A stretch of DNA of 64,000 nucleotides from Okapia johnstoni (taxonomy: Eukaryota > Chordata > Mammalia > Artiodactyla > Giraffidae): the NCBI GenBank assembly GCA_024291935.2, contig CM044320.1, positions 55,928,001 through 55,992,000 of the forward strand, in the 5' to 3' direction. Below are positions 36,101 to 45,049 of this stretch, one piece after another; within the stretch, counting starts at the first letter, position 1, and every line of letters begins with the position of its first letter. Made by a program: the position numbers and the translations under genes. The notes below the pieces were generated by a model. It saw only the letters and a list, made by a program, of their open reading frames with translations. It was not told the origin of the DNA and ran no database searches.

Positions 36101-36585
36101 AGGGGCACCTGGCCCTGGAGCTGGCCCCCAAAGGACACGTGGCCTGGAGCCCAGTCATCCTGGCTGGGGCTGCGCATAGGCCTTTCGTGACAGCTCGGGT
36201 GAGAGTCGGGGGCAAGCACCGGGTTCGCCGTCGAGGTATCGACTGCCAGGGCAGGTCCAGAATGTGCTGTCGACAAGAGTTCTTTGTGGACTTCCGGGAG
36301 ATTGGATGGCATGACTGGATCATCCAGCCTGAGGGCTATGCAATGAACTTCTGCACAGGGCAGTGCCCCCTGCACGTGGCAGGCATGCCTGGCATTGCCG
36401 CCTCCTTTCACACCTCGGTGCTCAATCTTCTCAAGGTCAACACAGCTGCAGGCACCACCAGAGGGGGTTCATGCTGCGTGCCCACCATCCGGCGCCCCCT
36501 CTCTCTGCTCTACTATGATAGGGACAGCAACATTGTCAAGACTGACATACCTGACATGGTGGTAGAGGCCTGTGGGTGCAGTTAG
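26800..36585 (+). CDS. INHBC: Inhibin beta C chain precursor (activin C), two coding exons
   Basis: Coding exons 26800-27112 and 35840-36585 (junctions ACAG|GTGGGT and CCACAG|GCCTC, phase 1) give 352 aa, the length of the human protein. The product is a secreted TGF-beta-family ligand subunit made mainly in liver that forms homo- and heterodimers with other beta subunits. A signal peptide (about residues 3-18) is followed by a prodomain with three N-glycosylation sequons (NTT, NTT, NFT). An RVRRR furin-type site precedes GIDC, leaving a mature part of 116 aa (237-352) with nine cysteines including the MCC, FCTGQC, SCC and terminal CGCS patterns. The start at 26800 is chosen because the hydrophobic signal follows at once and G is at -3; no upstream in-frame ATG exists. 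The 8.7-kb intron is full of repeats. INHBE lies 4.9 kb downstream as a tandem paralogue. Confidence 0.97.
27733..27990 (+). mobile_element. CHR-type SINE split by a Bov-tA 3' fragment
   Basis: CHR head GGGGAATTCTTTGGTACTCC, then Bov-tA body (about 27763-27885), then the CHR remainder from CCAGTGGTTTAGGACTCTG to GGGGCCAAAAAA. Nested insertion. Confidence 0.8.
28035..28375 (+). mobile_element. L2-like relic
   Basis: Text such as 'cttcaagatccagcacccc', 'gaagtctgtcttccc' and 'gagttcaggaactgtc' resembles the L2 3' region. Diverged. Confidence 0.45.
28380..28597 (+). mobile_element. Bov-tA SINE
   Basis: Complete tRNA head and Bov-A body with 'gggttcgatccctgggtcg' and 'gtcgcaaagagtcgg' blocks. 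Close to consensus, so fairly young. Confidence 0.93.
28655..28824 (+). mobile_element. MIR SINE
   Basis: 'atgaaactgaggctcaaag' followed by 'ctcaaggtcatatgaccag' and 'ccttataccactctgcctc'-like text: well-preserved MIR. Confidence 0.85.
28940..29105 (+). mobile_element. MIR SINE
   Basis: 'ctctggagccaaataaactg' and 'tttctcatttgcaaaacag' are MIR core and tail wording. Confidence 0.8.
29109..29326 (+). mobile_element. Bov-tA SINE
   Basis: GGGCTTCCCTGGTGGCTCAA to ACTAACACTTTCACTTTC; near consensus. Confidence 0.93.
29780..30066 (-). mobile_element. CHR-type SINE, long form, inverted
   Basis: The reverse complement of the long CHR: T-rich end, 'cttctcttgttgcagagc', ending at ACCACTGTGCCTCCTGG on the head side. 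Confidence 0.85.
30193..30376 (+). mobile_element. Bov-tA SINE
   Basis: Slightly shortened head (ATTCCCTGGTCACTCAG) and a deletion near the end ('cacaaagagcgactaac'). Confidence 0.88.
30378..30510 (+). mobile_element. MIR SINE fragment
   Basis: 'acaactgaaactcgaagaag' and 'ccaaggtcatacagctta' match MIR. Confidence 0.7.
31588..31684 (+). mobile_element. CHR-type SINE
   Basis: Head AACTTCCCCGGTGGCCCAG to an A-run after GTGTGACC. Confidence 0.83.
32537..32645 (+). mobile_element. CHR-type SINE
   Basis: GGACTCCTCTGGCAGTCCAG to GCGGCCAAAAAGG. Confidence 0.8.
33045..33119 (-). mobile_element. Bov-A2 SINE fragment, inverted
   Basis: (TGC)n then TAAGTTGCTTCAGTCGTGTC and 'gacggcagcctac': the typical inverted Bov-A2 start, truncated. 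Confidence 0.85.
33392..33497 (-). mobile_element. Bov-tA/Bov-A SINE fragment, inverted
   Basis: 'taagttgcttcagttgtgtc' to 'tctctaggcaagaatg'. The head is missing; a CHR-type SINE follows at once. Confidence 0.8.
33500..33702 (-). mobile_element. CHR-type SINE, inverted
   Basis: From 'tggctgttctgagtcttc' to ACCACCAGGGAAGTACC on the head side. Confidence 0.8.
33806..33926 (+). mobile_element. CHR-type SINE
   Basis: TGGGACTTCCTTGGTGGTCC to an A-run, flanked by AATTACTCTGG on both sides, a clear target duplication within the L2-like relic. Confidence 0.9.
34765..34884 (-). mobile_element. CHR-type SINE, inverted
   Basis: T-rich start, 'gtgtgggatcctagttcc', ends CCAGTTAAGTCCC. Confidence 0.83.
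35217..35604 (+). mobile_element. CHR-type SINE split by a complete Bov-A2
   Basis: The CHR head (GGGACTTTCCTGGGGGTCCAG) is cut after 'ccagtgg'. A two-unit Bov-A2 runs from 35241 to about 35512, ending in (GCA)n, and the CHR continues from 'cagtggttaagactccg' to an A-run. It lies 235 bp upstream of the INHBC exon 2 acceptor. Confidence 0.9.
35840..36585 (+). CDS. INHBC: INHBC coding exon 2 (prodomain and mature ligand)
   Basis: Carries residues 105-352. The mature region is 36235-36582, just after the basic RVRRR site. The nine-cysteine cystine-knot pattern is intact and the frame ends with TAG after ...EACGCS. Short stretches are almost identical in DNA to the matching part of INHBE exon 2. 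Confidence 0.96.
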
Positions 36586-37142
36586 TTGGTGTGTGGTACA
36601 GGCAGCTGTGGGGAGGGGGGACAGGCAAACACGCCCTGACAGAGGTGCTCTTCCTTGATAGTAGGGTGTGGCCCTCTGACTGCCTCTGTCCAGAAGATGG
36701 ACACCCTCTTCCTGAGCAACTTGGGGAAATTATCCCCACTTTGATGTGAGGAGACCTTCATCTAGGGAGGGTCACTGTGATCTAAGGAGAGCATGGTACC
36801 ATCTTCATAATGACCAGCCCCTTTCTTAGGGCAGAGTCCATTCAGCAAGTCCCATGTGCTGAACCGCCACCCCAGGGACTCTGATCCATCTCCAACCACG
36901 AGCAGTGCCATCTGAATCCCAGACAGACACCCACAGCCCAACTGCAATGCCACCCACAATCCACTGTGCCTGCCTGCCCTTACTGCTGCACATCCCCAAC
37001 TGCAGGATGAGTTGGCCAGCCCCTTTCCCTGCTTTTCTGGATCTCCAGAGAGTCCCTCCCTTAGATTCACCAAACATTACATCCTCTCTATGTCTTGAGC
37101 CCTTTTTCTTCTGACTTGCCCAGTAGGTTGCTAAAACCACCA

Positions 37143-37188
37143 GGGCACTGGTGTGGGCACAGGTGGCAGGGTCCGCGTGTCCCTCCTG
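37143..37188 (+). pseudogene. 46-bp near-copy of INHBE exon 1 in the INHBC 3' region
   Basis: Positions 37143-37188 match 41478-41523 (signal-peptide end and CPSC motif of INHBE) at 44 of 46 bases by eye, with mismatches at two sites (C/T and G/A). Directly after it, 'ctggtcttcaag' resembles 'ctggtcctcaag' further on in INHBE exon 1 (41560), as if about 37 bp were deleted. It lies before the presumed INHBC poly(A) signal. No gene of its own. Confidence 0.75.
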
Positions 37189-37847
37189 GTCTTCAAGAGA
37201 TTGGCATGCCTTCATTCACTCTTTGTCCTTCTCCATTTGGCTCTGTACCCTTGGGGGCTGAATCACCTGAGTTCCTTTGGCCTCTGGCTCCCTGCTGAGT
37301 TTGACTGGCCTAGCAAACTAGCAAGAATGGAAAGCTCTTACAAGCCAAGAGCATGGAAGCAGGGATACCAGAACTTGGGCAGAGCTGGAGCTGTGGAGGG
37401 AGTGGGAAGTTGGACAGGAGTTTTAGGGATATGGACACAGCCACAGTCACACAGAACCATGGAACCTAGGAAAAGGGAGAGGAATAAGAAACATGCTGGC
37501 CTCTGTCTCCTCTTAGCCTTTGATCTGCATTTTGCTAGTTCCTGGGTTCAGCATCCCTCCTCAGTTCCCTTAACCCTGCCCATACCTCTGAAAAGATGTC
37601 CTTCATTGAGTTTTCTCAGTGATGCAAACATAGACAGCTGAGTGGGTCTTTTATTTCCTACCAGGACCCTGATTGGTACCCCCGATGACACAGAGCCTGC
37701 CTGACCTGACCACTTTTCTCTCCTCACTGTCCCCTTAGGGCTGAACTTTATGTCTGTCCCACACATCATGACTCCTCCTCCCCCAGGCTGCCTCCTTTCT
37801 TAGGCTCCGTCCTACTTCCTAGTACCATCTTCACTGGTCTTCCAGCT

Positions 37848-37853
37848 AATAAA
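37848..37853 (+). terminator. INHBC: Candidate INHBC polyadenylation signal AATAAA
   Basis: AATAAA 1.26 kb after the stop codon, followed by pyrimidine-rich sequence. It is the first clear canonical hexamer seen downstream of INHBC on this strand; use is inferred. Confidence 0.65.
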
Positions 37854-38097
37854 GATCTGGGCTTTACCTGCTCCTCTCCTCCCTCTGTCCTCCCGCTCCG
37901 AGAGATGAGACAGATCACTGTTCAACCAGCAAGTAGGTGACAACCTGTGGGCACACACATGGTGGGAGGCAGAGACAAGGCAGCCTTCCTTCACTGATCC
38001 TCAGGGCTCCAGCCAGGAGTCCTGTCTGGGAGATAGAACTGGCCAAAGGCCACTTGAGTAGGACAGGGAGAAGAAAAGGAAGGTCTTGGGAGAGGAG

Positions 38098-38373
38098 CTG
38101 TTGCTGCTGCTAAGTTGCTTCAGTTGTGTCCGACTCTGTGCGACCCCATAGACGGCAGCCCACCAAGCTCCGCCGTCCCTGGGATTCTCCAGGCAAGCAC
38201 ACTGGAGTGGGTTGCAATTTCCTTCTCCAGTGCATGAAAGTGAAAAGTGAAAGTGAAGTCACTCAGTCGTCTCAGACTCCTAGTGACCCCATGGACTGCA
38301 GCCTACCAGGCTCCTCCGTCCATGGGATTTTCCAGGCAAGAGTGCTGGAGTGGGGTGCCATTGCCTTCTCCGG
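38098..38373 (-). mobile_element. Bov-A2 SINE, inverted
   Basis: Two Bov-A units in tandem, from (TGC)TAAGTTGCTTCAGTTG to 'gccattgccttctcc', with the linker 'gcatgaaagtgaaaag' between them. Complete and young-looking. Confidence 0.93.
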
Positions 38374-39277
38374 GGAGAGGAGACGGAGGCATTTGCTCTG
38401 AGACTGGGTCCTTTCCAGACCTTTGCCCTCTTTCCCCACCACCTCCCTGCCCTTAGCTGGACAGCCCTGAACCATGGGGTCGATATTGTCTGCAGCCCAA
38501 GGCCGAGATTGTGCAAAACCCATGTGTCCTTTGGGAAACGTGATGTCTGTGTTTGTTCAGCATATAACCCCCTCCTATCCAGGTCTGAGGTCCCTGGAAA
38601 AGGCACCCTAAAGGAGAAAGTCTAAAAGAGACTTATTGGAGAAAGGCAAATCTGAGCTGTGGGCTTCGTGAGCAAATGCTTACTCGCTCAGAAGTTCTCT
38701 GTCCTTTGACTTTATGAGATCTTCACCTAAGGAGAGAATCTAAGGAAGCCTTCTGGTGCTCGGCCACCCTCTTCCACCACTGTCTCCCACCCCAAATCCA
38801 GCCCCTCCCAGATCTAACCGCCCTCCTTCCAACTATAGCTTCAGTCCCCAGGGTCAAGACTAAGGTGAGGTGAAGTGAGGTACTTGCCTTGGAGACAGAA
38901 TTTTAAGGGGATGTCAAAAATTCCATCAGTCAAGATAAATAATATTTTAATGCAATATTTTAAAAAAATCAATGCAAAAATATCCAAGATGAACAAAATA
39001 GAAAATCTTAAAATAAACTAAATGCAACAGGAATCAGTATTATTTCTTCTCTTTTTTGGCTCTGTTTTTGACAAAAAAGAAAGAGTGGAATTGTCCTCTT
39101 CCCAACCTTTTCTTCCAGCGCTCTCTGGCCCCTGACACTAGGCTCCTCAGGCTTTTCTCTGTAGGGCAAGATACTCACTCAGGCTCCTTCTACTTCCTCA
39201 CCCACTCTCAAGCCTGTCGCTACCCCCCAGCCCCTAGCCAGGTTGGTGGTAGGGCGGGCCTGTGAGGCAGATGGCTG

Positions 39278-39362
39278 GGGTATTTATAACCTGGGAGCAC
39301 TTCTTGGGAAAAGTGACTAAGATGCTAAGAGCATATTTATAGCTGGGTTCTGACGTAAGTGT
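39278..39362. promoter_or_regulatory. Candidate enhancer block upstream of INHBE
   Basis: Within 85 bp: two MEF2-like AT cores (GTATTTATAA at 39279; ATATTTATAG at 39333), GTGACTAAG, and TGACGTAA at 39351 (reverse complement TTACGTCA, an ATF/C/EBP-type site). Function is inferred from motif density. Confidence 0.35.
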
Positions 39363-40963
39363 CACTGGGGAGGTAGGGGCAGGCTATGCACAGCAGCAAG
39401 AGGGTAAGAAGAGCTGGAAACTGGGGGCACCTGACAGAGAGGGCAGGGGAGGAATGGGGTTGATGACTCCTCCAGTCATTTCTGGATGCTCCCTTGACTC
39501 AGGCTCACCCACAGGTTAGCCCCTGGAGACAGTGCCACAGGCAGAAACCTTGGCTTTGCAGTTGTAGGGTCCAGACCCCAGGGGGTAGAGAGGGTTGTCA
39601 CTCACAAGCTTGACCAATTGAGAGGGCGCTGGGAGCTGGGGAGAGCCTTGGACAGAGGGACTTGAATATGACTCAAGATCTAGGGAGAAAGGCAGGGTGG
39701 AGAGAGGGTATAAAAGTCTCATCGGCCCCCTCCCCACCATAGGTGCTGTAACGTGGCACCCATCACTGCCCTCCATTGCCACGTGTCAGTGATGAAATCC
39801 AAAACCGAACTGAAGGTAGCAAGGATGTGGTCCTGATGACAGCCTTGGCTTTCTGGCAGCAGCAAGCGGAGAGAGCTGAGGCACCAGCTTCTTCTGGCGT
39901 AGAGGCAGGGTCCCCAGAGGGAGAGGTGGGGAAGCAAGCCCTCTGAATTTCTCCACATCCCAGAGCAGCCCCTTCCCTGGGAAGCTGGTCAGTGCTAAGC
40001 CCTCTGCTGTCCAGTGGCTCAGCACTGCCACATGGTGGACACTGGCAGTACTGAGTCCTGGCACCCAAAGCGCCGTCTCTCTTCCCCTGTGCCTGAATCT
40101 AGCAGTCTATCTTGACAGTCCCCGATGGCTGAATAGCTGGGAGATTAACAAACTGGAATAGGGGTCCATTTCCCAAAACATACTCACTTCCTCCCAGTTT
40201 CTTGAAGAAACTGGGGTGTAAGGAGAAAGGCTGATGACATGAGGCCTTGGTCCTCCCATTTAAAGGCAGTGAGGAGTGTAATAAGGAAGGCTGGAGTTGG
40301 GACTCAGGTTGCTATACTGGCCATGTTTTGCTCTTAAAAGCCCATAAATCTTCCATGTCCCACCACCATTAACTGAGGCTGGCACCACTCCTAGGATACC
40401 CCAAATCTAGGCAGCTCTTAGAGTCCCCTGAAAGAGAACCAGCGTCTGGGACAGGCCCTTCCAAGTCTCATGCCCTTCTGCCATCCTTGATGGACTCTGC
40501 CCTGATGTAATATTGCATCACCACCACCCCCACCTCTCCAGGTTTCCCCAGACATCACAGTGACATGCCATCCTCCGCCCAGGCTCCAGCCCTCGTCCAC
40601 GTTGTTCTGCGGTCCAACTGGACTCTGGGCAGCCAGCATAGGCAAGGTCAGGAGGTAACTTCTGTGCCCCATGACACTGCCACCTTGGCCTGGGCAAGAG
40701 GACTCCATTCCTACCGCCGGCCCCCCGGCCTCTCACCCCTGTCCCAGCCCCATTGCTAGAAATAAAAGAACTGAGTTCTCCTAGCCTAGAAAAATAACCA
40801 CTGGGATTCCCAGCTGCCTCATGGAAACTGCTCCAACAGTGAAGGCCAGGAGCTAGACAGACTGGAGGTATGGGGGGAAGTGACCTTCCCACCTTGCTCA
40901 CATGGAGCTCCCTCCCCCGAGCCCCAGACCTTGGGGATTGAGCCTGTGAAATCCTCCTCCTTC

Positions 40964-40971
40964 TTGCATCA
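40964..40971. promoter_or_regulatory. INHBE: C/EBP-ATF composite element TTGCATCA
   Basis: Reverse complement TGATGCAA, an exact match to the C/EBP-ATF response element core (TGATGXAA) used by ATF4 and CHOP in amino-acid and ER stress. It lies 467 bp before the INHBE start codon. INHBE is reported to be stress-induced in liver cells, so the site fits, but binding is not shown here. Confidence 0.5.
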
Positions 40972-41437
40972 TGCGTGTCCACATCGCCCCCCACCCCCCC
41001 CACCTCTACCTCAAGCTCCGTGACCAGGGCCAGATGGTGAAACCTGAGCTCCAGGGGGGAACCTCCACCCACGGCAGGGGCCTGATGGGCAGCACAGCTA
41101 GCCAATCCTGGGGCTCAGAGGGTAGGTCTGCCTGCTGACCACTAGGTGAGGGAGCCCTAGGCTGCTGGCTCCAGAGAGGCCCCGGTCAGTAGCCAGACAT
41201 GAGCTGTGAGGGTCGAACTGGCAGACTGCACTGAACATTGCTACCCATTGGACCATCTGCCTTCCTGAGTTCCAGGCAACAGAAGACAGGTGGCTCTACC
41301 CTTGGCCAAGGGTAGGTGTGGCACTGGTAGCTGCAGCTGCCGTGCCCTCCTCATTGGCCTCCACACAGCCAGACTCAACAGGAGGAGCAACGGTCCTCTG
41401 AGGCCCCGGACCTGACCCTGGGCTGTTCACCAGGACC

Positions 41438-41735
41438 ATGGGGCTCCCCAATGTCCAGCTCCAGCTGGTGCTGCTGTGGGCACTGGTGTGGGCACAGGTG
41501 GCAGGGTCTGCATGTCCCTCCTGTGGGGGCCCCACACTGGCACCCCAACTAGAGCGTGCTCTGGTCCTCAAGCTGGCCAAGCAGCAAATCCTCGAGGGAC
41601 TACAGCTGACCAGTCGTCCCCGGATGACTCATCCTCCACCCCAGGTGGTGCTCACCAGAGCCCTCCGGAGACTGCAGCGGGGAAGAGTGGTTCCAGCGAA
41701 TGGGGAGCAGATCATCAGCTTTGCTGCCCTCACAG
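41438..41735 (+). CDS. INHBE: INHBE coding exon 1
   Basis: Residues 1-99 plus the first base of codon 100, ending ...[10 protein letters not shown], parallel to INHBC exon 1 ending EIISFAET. A 46-bp part of this exon recurs at 37143-37188. Confidence 0.95.
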
Positions 41736-42743
41736 GTGGGTGAGGGAGAGACAGGCAGAGAGCTGACAGGGCGGGGAGGCAGAAGGGGAGCTTGACAATG
41801 ATAGTAGGAGCAGAGAGAGCCGGGTCTGGAAGGAAGAGGAGGAACTGGAGCCGGACTGGCCTCGGAGTCCCTGCTTCTTCTGAAGGTGGGAGCTGGGGAG
41901 AGCGGCGGGCAGGGCTCTCGGGAGTCTCAGGGGACAGCATCACCTCCGCTCACCTTCTCCAATCCCTTCCCCATCTTTCTGGCAGACTCCTCCACCACCA
42001 CCTACAGCTCCACGCTCACCTTCCACCTGTCCACTCCTCGGTCCCACCACCTGTATCATGCTCGCCTCTGGCTGCACGTGCTCCCCACCCTTCCTGGCCC
42101 TCTTTCCTTGAAGATTTTCCGATGGGGGGGCAGGAGGAGAGGCCGAGGGTCCCGTGTCCTTCTGGCTGAGCACCAGCTGACAACCCCAGGCTGGCACGCC
42201 CTGACTCTGCCCTCTAGCGGCTTGAAGTGTGAAGAGTCTGGTGTCTTGAAACTCCGACTGGACTGCAGTCCCCTAGAAAGTAACTGCACCATTGCCCCAC
42301 AGCCTTGGCAGCTCCTGGACACAGCGGGAGAGCAGCGGCCCTTCCTGGAACTTAAGACCCGGCCCAAATTGCCTGGAGCAGGCCGGGCCAGGAGGAGGAC
42401 CCCCAGCTGTGAGCCCGCGACCCCCTTATGCTGTCGGCGAGATCATTATGTAGACTTCCAGGAGCTGGGATGGCGGGATTGGATCCTGCAACCTGAGGGG
42501 TACCGGCTGAATTACTGCAGTGGCCAGTGTCCCCCCCACCTGGCCGGCAGCCCTGGCATTGCCGCCTCCTTCCATTCCGCTGTCTTCAGCCTCCTCAAGG
42601 CCAACAACCCTTGGCCCTTGGGTACTTCCTGCTGTGTCCCTACTGCCCGAAGGCCTCTCTCTCTCCTCTACCTTGACCGTGATGGCAATGTGGTCAAGAC
42701 AGATGTGCCAGATATGGTGGTAGAGGCCTGTGGCTGCAGCTAG
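41438..42743 (+). CDS. INHBE: Inhibin beta E chain precursor (activin E), two coding exons
   Basis: Coding exons 41438-41735 and 41986-42743 (ACAG|GTGGGT and GGCAG|ACTCC, phase 1) give 351 aa; the human protein has 350. It is a secreted TGF-beta-family ligand made by hepatocytes. Human loss-of-function alleles are linked to favourable fat distribution, with ALK7 on adipocytes as the proposed receptor. A hydrophobic signal (about 8-24) is followed by CPSCGG, a prodomain with one sequon (NCT), the basic site RARRR, and a mature part of 114 aa (238-351) with nine cysteines. The start has a strong context (ACCATGG). The intron is only 250 bp, against 8.7 kb in INHBC. GLI1 starts about 2.5 kb downstream. 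Confidence 0.97.
41986..42743 (+). CDS. INHBE: INHBE coding exon 2 (prodomain and mature ligand)
   Basis: Starts with ACTCCTCC after a GGCAG acceptor. Mature region 42399-42740. The open frame extends upstream through the short intron to 41886, but those residues are intronic because both splice sites and the paralogue's structure support the junction. Ends TAG. Confidence 0.96.
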
Positions 42744-43343
42744 CAAGAGGACCTGGAGGTCTGGAGTGAAGAGATCAACCTACGGGTCCCCAGGCAGAGG
42801 GCCTCTGTGGCTGGAGGCATCAGGTTCCTGACCCACACCTCCACTCCATGGGTCATCTGGCAATATGACTGGATTGATCCCTCTGAGACCCAAATGGACA
42901 CTTTTGTGTCCAGTCTCTGGCCCATTTCAGGCTGGTTGATATGTGAGGGAGATGGGGAAAGTGTGTCCTATAAAGGGTCTATCCGGAAAGTGTGAGTTCC
43001 TACACTAAACTGTCCGAGAAGATGGGAGGGAGTGTGGGAAGGAGAGGGCAGAGAAAAATCACTTAGTCTCTCCAGAGAAGAGAAAGTCCTCAAGCAAGGG
43101 AAGGAAGAAGCAACCAAGGGCCCAGCAACCTTGGGATGGGGGAGACAGTCTGGCCAAGGGTAGGTAGGGTCTGTGGAAGTGCTAGAAGGGAGGCTGAACA
43201 GGGACCTGGGCAAGGGGCTAAGGGGAGGTATTTAGGAAAGCCCCAGAAATGGGAGTCCAGAGAGAGCGGTGCTAAGCCTGAAAAGTTTTCTGGTTTTTCT
43301 CTGGGGTAGGACCCATCGAGGAGGCAAATGTTTATCCTTTCCT

Positions 43344-43349
43344 AATAAA
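43344..43349 (+). terminator. INHBE: Candidate INHBE polyadenylation signal AATAAA
   Basis: AATAAA 601 bp after the INHBE stop, followed within 30 nt by AACAAGTGTG, a GT-rich downstream element. Confidence 0.75.
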
Positions 43350-43405
43350 AACGAAGCAAAAACATCAACAAGTGTGAATCATGAAGGGCTGAGATGATGG
43401 TCCAA

Positions 43406-43749
43406 ACAATGGTTCTCAGAGTGTGGCCTGGGAACTCCCAGGAGGTCCCTGAGACCCTTTCACATGGTCAAAACTATTTTCACAATTAAACTAAGATGGT
43501 ACTTGCCTTTTCATTTTCAATATCTCAATAGCTACAGTGGAGTTTTCCAGAAGCTATAGGACATGTGATTACATCATCTTTCTGACATCTTTGTTAATGG
43601 GATGTGTGCTTGTGTATTCTTGGGTTATAACTTTTTTTTTTTCAGTTTTAATGTCTAGCATGGTAAGTTGATATAAACACACAAACAAAATCTCAATAAT
43701 TTTTAAGAGTGTAAAGGGGTATTGAAAGCAAATTGTTTGAGAATCGCTG
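43406..43749 (+). mobile_element. hAT-type non-autonomous DNA transposon (MER family)
   Basis: About 345 bp with imperfect inverted ends: 'caatggttctcagag' at the left and, read on the minus strand, 'cagcgattctcaaac' at the right. Body wording 'ccctgagaccctttcac' and 'tcaaaactattttcac' is known from mammalian hAT-Charlie relics. The exact subfamily is not determined. Confidence 0.65.
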
Positions 43750-44191
43750 ATCTAGTGTCTTGGATGGGGAGGAGAAAGCAGTGTACTCTGAAAGAACTCC
43801 ACTGGAAGGAACATTGCATGGTCCCTCCTCCAGTCATCATTGATCTTGCCTGACCCTCTGGGTTTAACTGGTGTCTGGGTCAAAGTCATGTGGGGGAGGG
43901 AGGTTAAAATAGGGCTCCTTATCTGTCCTCCCACAGTTACTACATATATTTGTCAGGCCTCAGACCTCTCCATAGTTTCACCTTTCCCCTTGACCCTCAG
44001 ACTGAACAGTTAACTAATTGACCCTCCAAATCCAAGGAAGGGTGGTTCTTGGAAGCAGAACTAAGATGTGGGAGGTCTATCTGAGGGGTGATGGAAAAGA
44101 AAGAGCCTCCTTTCCCCCACCCATGTCTTCTCCCCTTTCTCCTAAAGAAAAGTCAGAGAGACTAAAATAGCTGCCCCTTCCCTTGCATCCA

Positions 44192-44205
44192 GTAACCATG
44201 GCAAC
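44192..44205. promoter_or_regulatory. RFX X-box GTAACCATGGCAAC
   Basis: Both half-sites match the X-box consensus GTNRCC / RGYAAC with a 2-nt spacer. RFX factors bind such sites in ciliary and other genes. It lies about 1.2 kb upstream of GLI1 exon 1 and 1.5 kb downstream of the INHBE stop. Confidence 0.55.
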
Positions 44206-44941
44206 ACAAGTCCTAAAGACAGGGCACTCCCCTATCAGACTCTGCAGTAGGAGCCTCTGCCAGTGTACCCCTCTGTTTCTTTGGGCTTATATAACCCCTC
44301 CATGGGCTCCCAGGGGCTTTGGTGGGGGGATCTAAGCCTCCCCCCATTCTCCTCTGCCTCCAATCAGACTCGGAGAAGGTGTCATGTGCCAGAAGGACCA
44401 GCAGAGGGAGCAGGCATCTTTGCTGAGCAGCGAGAGTGGGGGCAGTATAGAGGTGCAGAGGTGGCCCCAGCCTCCAGAACTTCGAGGTGAAGAAAAGCAG
44501 GAGTTCTCGGGAAACAGAGCTTCCGTCTCAGAGTTTCTTAGTAATTTTGTGAACACAACCCTGCCCTACACTCAGTGCCACAGCCGCTGCTCCTCCTTTT
44601 TATACTGCCTGGACCCCTTACCTTCCGCCCAGGGCTCCCAACCCAACTCTGTCCCAATCTTGTTTCCATCCCAACTCTGTCCCAACCCCCTTATGTTCGA
44701 TCCAAAGGGTGAGGCCGGCAGAAAAACTACAGGATGGTGGAATACTTAGTTAGCACCAACTAAAGTCGACGACCCTACTTCCAATATTCTTTTTCCCGGG
44801 TGAGTTTTTTGGTCATTCCCTCCGCCCCCCAACCTATTTCTCAATTTGTTTTTTCTGGCTCTGATTCAGGGCCTCTTGGTGGGCAGCCGATCCAGGGATC
44901 CAGGCCGGGATTTACTACCCACTACCAGCAGCGTGTTCGGC

Positions 44942-44964
44942 GGGGGGGGGGGGGGGGGGGGGGG
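44942..44964 (+). repeat. Poly-G run of 23 bases
   Basis: Uninterrupted G run in front of the GLI1 promoter, able to form a G-quadruplex. The exact length may reflect assembly error, as such runs are hard to sequence. Confidence 0.85.
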
Positions 44965-45049
44965 TAGAAAGTATAGGGTCCCTCAAGGGAGGGGGAGGAT
45001 CCTGGGGGTCCTGGGGGTGCAATAAGCCCGGCACCCCCTCTCTTGCTTC

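Larger units (their letters stand above)
38374..41437. other. INHBC-INHBE intergenic sequence, mostly unique
   Basis: No gene recognised. There is an AT-rich patch at 38930-39040 with no family I can name, a motif-dense block at 39278-39362, an orphan TATA-like motif at 39709, and the INHBE promoter and 5'UTR on the right. INHBE transcription start is not fixed; CCAAT motifs occur at 41102 and, inverted, at 41247. Confidence 0.7.

Noticed and set aside
41886..41985. The open frame extending upstream of INHBE exon 2
   Set aside because: It is intron read-through; donor, acceptor, phase and the INHBC structure all support splicing at 41986.
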